Shown: piece after piece, positions 62,117 through 64,000 of the stretch
How positions within the stretch are numbered: position 1 is the first letter of the stretch
Layout of the letters: each line of letters begins with the position of its first letter
Assembly: GCA_002356515.1 (NCBI GenBank)
Contig: AP017605.1
Location: 1,798,001 to 1,862,000 of the forward strand
DNA length: 64,000 nt
Direction: 5' to 3'
DNA from: Mesorhizobium loti
Lineage (GTDB): Bacteria; Pseudomonadota; Alphaproteobacteria; Rhizobiales; Rhizobiaceae
Translations under genes and position numbers: made by a program
Notes under the pieces: model-generated
The model's input: only the letters and a program-made list of their open reading frames with translations
What the model was told of the DNA's origin: nothing
Database searches by the model: none

Positions 62117-63301
62117 ATGACCCCCGCTGAGGCTGCCCCGGCCGAAGTCGACGTGGCGATCATTGGCGCCGGAATGGCTGGCACCACTCTGGCAACGGTG
62201 TTGGGAAACGCCGGCCGCAAGGTGGCGCTGATCGACCCGCACCGCGTCCATCACGACGAGTTCCGGGCCGAGAAGATCGGCGCGAACCAGATGCAACTGT
62301 TCGAGAAGCTCGGTCTCGACAAGATGGTCATGCCTCTCGTCACCCCGTTTACCGACGTCGATGTCTTCCGCCTCGGTCAATTCTTCGCGCGTGAAAAGAA
62401 GTGGGAATACGCATTTTCCTACGGCGCGCTGATCAATGGCCTGCGCGATGCCTTGCCGTCGCAGGTACCGCTGACAGTCGGCAAGGTAACCGAGGTCTTG
62501 ACCGGGCCGGACCGGCAGCGGCTTGTGCTGGCCGACGGCACCGTCATCAATGCCCGCCTGCTGGTGGTGGCCACCGGCTACAGCGAATTGGTGCGGCGCG
62601 CCATCGGCGTCGAGCGCATCGAACTGTCGAAGGCGCATTCGCTGTCGATGGGATTCGACCTCGCCATTGCGCCGCGTGATTGCGCCTTTCGGGCCGTCAC
62701 CTGCTACGGCAAGCGGGCCTCGGACCGCGTCGCCTATCTCACCGTCTTTCCCATCGGCGACCGGATGCGGGCGAACATGTTCGTCTATCGCACCGTCGCC
62801 GACCAGTGGACGCGCGATTTCCGCGCCGATCCGCAAAAGATGCTTTGCGAACTGATGCCCGAAATATCGGCGCAGTGCGGCAACTTCGAAGTGGCAAGCC
62901 CCGTCGAGGTCAGGCAGGTCAATCTGACCACGACGCAAGGCCATCGTCGCGACGGGGTCGTCTTCATTGGCGATGCATTCGTGACGACATGCCCGACGCC
63001 GGGCGTCGGCATCGGGCGGGTCATGATCGATGTCGATCAGCTCCATTCGGTTCACATTCCGCGCTGGCTGGAAACGCCAGGCATGGCGGCTGACAAGATC
63101 AGCGCTTTCTATGACGACCCGGTCAAGGTGGCCTCCGATGAGGAAGGCATGCGCGTGAGCATCTACGCCAAGCAGATCACCACCGAAACCGGACTGGAAT
63201 GGCGCGTGCGGCGCCTGCGCAACAACACGGCGCGGCAGCTGATGATCCTCGGCCGCAAGGTGCGCCAACTGGCACCGCGGCGGGAGCCCGGCATGGCGTG
63301 A
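62117..63301 (+). CDS. FAD-dependent oxidoreductase (halogenase/GGR-like)
   Basis: A 394-residue flavoprotein with the dinucleotide motif IIGAGMAGTTLATVLGNAG at about 15-33, ATGYSELVRR near 155 and the second FAD motif FIGDAFVTTCPTPGVGIGR near 292. It is closest in style to the geranylgeranyl reductase/tryptophan halogenase group, but the halogenase WxWxIP motif is not seen, so halogenation is not suggested. It lies 119 bases after the GINT-like gene on the same strand. Confidence 0.83.
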   Translation: MTPAEAAPAEVDVAIIGAGMAGTTLATVLGNAGRKVALIDPHRVHHDEFRAEKIGANQMQLFEKLGLDKMVMPLVTPFTDVDVFRLGQFFAREKKWEYAFSYGALINGLRDALPSQVPLTVGKVTEVLTGPDRQRLVLADGTVINARLLVVATGYSELVRRAIGVERIELSKAHSLSMGFDLAIAPRDCAFRAVTCYGKRASDRVAYLTVFPIGDRMRANMFVYRTVADQWTRDFRADPQKMLCELMPEISAQCGNFEVASPVEVRQVNLTTTQGHRRDGVVFIGDAFVTTCPTPGVGIGRVMIDVDQLHSVHIPRWLETPGMAADKISAFYDDPVKVASDEEGMRVSIYAKQITTETGLEWRVRRLRNNTARQLMILGRKVRQLAPRREPGMA

Positions 63302-63314
63302 GGGTCTTCCCCCC

Positions 63315-64000
63315 TCACCCCAGCTGCAAGCCGGCCTTCCTCGCCGCCTCGCGCAGGAACGGCAGGCCGACGCCGATCACATCGTCGGGATTCTCCGCCA
63401 CCGGCCGCCACACGGCGAGCCCGCCGGCGATGTCGACATCGACATGGTTCATGCTTTCCAGCGTGATGGCGCCGGTGTAGCCGATATCGGCTATGGCCTT
63501 CATGCAGGCCGCCCAGTTGAGCATGCCGCGACCCGGCACGCCGCGATTGGCTTCCGAGACGTGGACATAGCCGAGATAGGGTGCTGCCGCCCGGAAACCG
63601 GCCTCGAAACTCTCCTCCTCGATATGCATGTGATAGGTGTCGAGATGGATGAAGATGTTGTCGGCGCCGACACGTTCGATGATGCGCGTGGCGTCGATGC
63701 CGCGGTTGATCAGATGCGTCTCGTAGCGGTTGCAGGGCTCGATGCCGAGCTTCAGCCCATGCGCCTTGGCGGCCTTGGCGGCGCGCACCAGGAAGCGGCA
63801 CATGCCGTCGATCTCCTGTTCGGTTGGCGCCCGTCCGGACGTCTTGCCGATCGTGCCATAGGTGACGCCGCCCAGCCCGCCGCTGCCCACCGCTTCGCAG
63901 ACGCCGAAGGCCGGTTCGAGAAAGGCCAGCGCCTCATCCGGCCGTGCCACAACATCGAGTGAAGCAGGCAGCCCAAGCGACGGAATAAGCTCGACATTCC
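63315..64000 (-). CDS. Sugar phosphate isomerase/epimerase, 5' part beyond the window
   Basis: A TIM-barrel protein of the AP-endonuclease-2-like xylose isomerase/epimerase family, at least 228 residues. The metal-binding Glu and His regions GIEPCNRYETHL, HLDTYHMHIEEE and YVHVSEANRGVPG, and the C-terminal ALTLESM-like segment (AITLESMNHVD), are clear. The frame is open to the last base; the GTG at 63950 is internal, since SLGLPASLDVV precedes it in frame. The substrate may be a tagatose- or hydroxypyruvate-type sugar. Confidence 0.87.
   Translation of the reverse strand, partial: NVELIPSLGLPASLDVVARPDEALAFLEPAFGVCEAVGSGGLGGVTYGTIGKTSGRAPTEQEIDGMCRFLVRAAKAAKAHGLKLGIEPCNRYETHLINRGIDATRIIERVGADNIFIHLDTYHMHIEEESFEAGFRAAAPYLGYVHVSEANRGVPGRGMLNWAACMKAIADIGYTGAITLESMNHVDVDIAGGLAVWRPVAENPDDVIGVGLPFLREAARKAGLQLG

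Noticed and set aside
62117..63301. Flavoprotein as a halogenase
   Set aside because: The WxWxIP halogenase motif is absent; only a general GGR/halogenase-like fold is supported.

Overview
The window looks like chromosomal DNA of a Mesorhizobium-type alphaproteobacterium (Hyphomicrobiales, Phyllobacteriaceae). It is GC-rich, carries intergenic palindromic repeats of the kind common in rhizobia, has alphaproteobacterial promoter signatures (an EcfG-like GGAAC-N16-CGTT, Fnr/FixK boxes, one sigma-54 site), and its gene families are those usual in Mesorhizobium: several GSTs, SDRs and LysR regulators, LigD/Ku, VirK-like and EPS genes. Species assignment is inference. No rRNA, tRNA or CRISPR was seen.

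Layout. 0-9.8 kb: the end of a PAS-GGDEF-EAL signalling protein, an aromatic-ring FAD monooxygenase, a GST, a fragment of elongation factor G lacking its GTPase half, small secreted proteins, an ABC-F ATPase and a His/Lys-rich exported protein. 9.8-21.9 kb: redox and regulatory genes, namely an F420-reductase-like/SDR pair, GST, an Rrf2 regulator, MscS channel, a cupin/NmrA/AhpD-like operon with a divergent LysR, a cupin-MarR-SDR unit around a nested palindrome, another LysR and a catalytically degenerate HtrA-like protein. 22-23.3 kb: an IS5-family element inserted inside a rhizobial repeat. 23.4-27.7 kb: YghU-type GST, a DUF1236-like protein, a VirK/YbjX (DUF535) protein flanked by two copies of a 113-bp direct repeat, and a run of very small exported or membrane proteins behind an EcfG-like promoter. 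27.8-30 kb: cytosine-deaminase-like amidohydrolase and isochorismatase-like hydrolase.

30-38.7 kb is an accessory block: a 'mobile mystery' XRE/Fic pair with a palindromic operator, a membrane WD40 protein, a GH25 muramidase, a DUF2235 hydrolase, two tandem micro-genes whose products carry the lasso-peptide leader signature Y-x2-P-x-L-x3-G-x5-T, an SdrD_B-like membrane protein and an animal-type haem peroxidase behind a near-consensus Fnr box. 39-48 kb: exonuclease III, a hydrolase, and the NHEJ genes LigD and Ku with a TPR gene overlapping Ku, then two EthD-family proteins.

48-63.3 kb is an exopolysaccharide locus: two tandem CelD-like acetyltransferases, a flippase, two glycosyltransferases, a Tat-exported GH5 glycosidase, a polymerase/ligase-like membrane protein, a Wzz/ExoP-like chain-length protein whose kinase module has no Walker A, a GINT-like transferase with a sigma-54-type promoter, and a flavoprotein. 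The last gene is a truncated sugar-phosphate isomerase/epimerase.

The most notable observation is the tandem lasso-type leader peptides at 35305-35572. They have intact leaders, a missing or acid-free core, and no maturation enzymes anywhere in the window.
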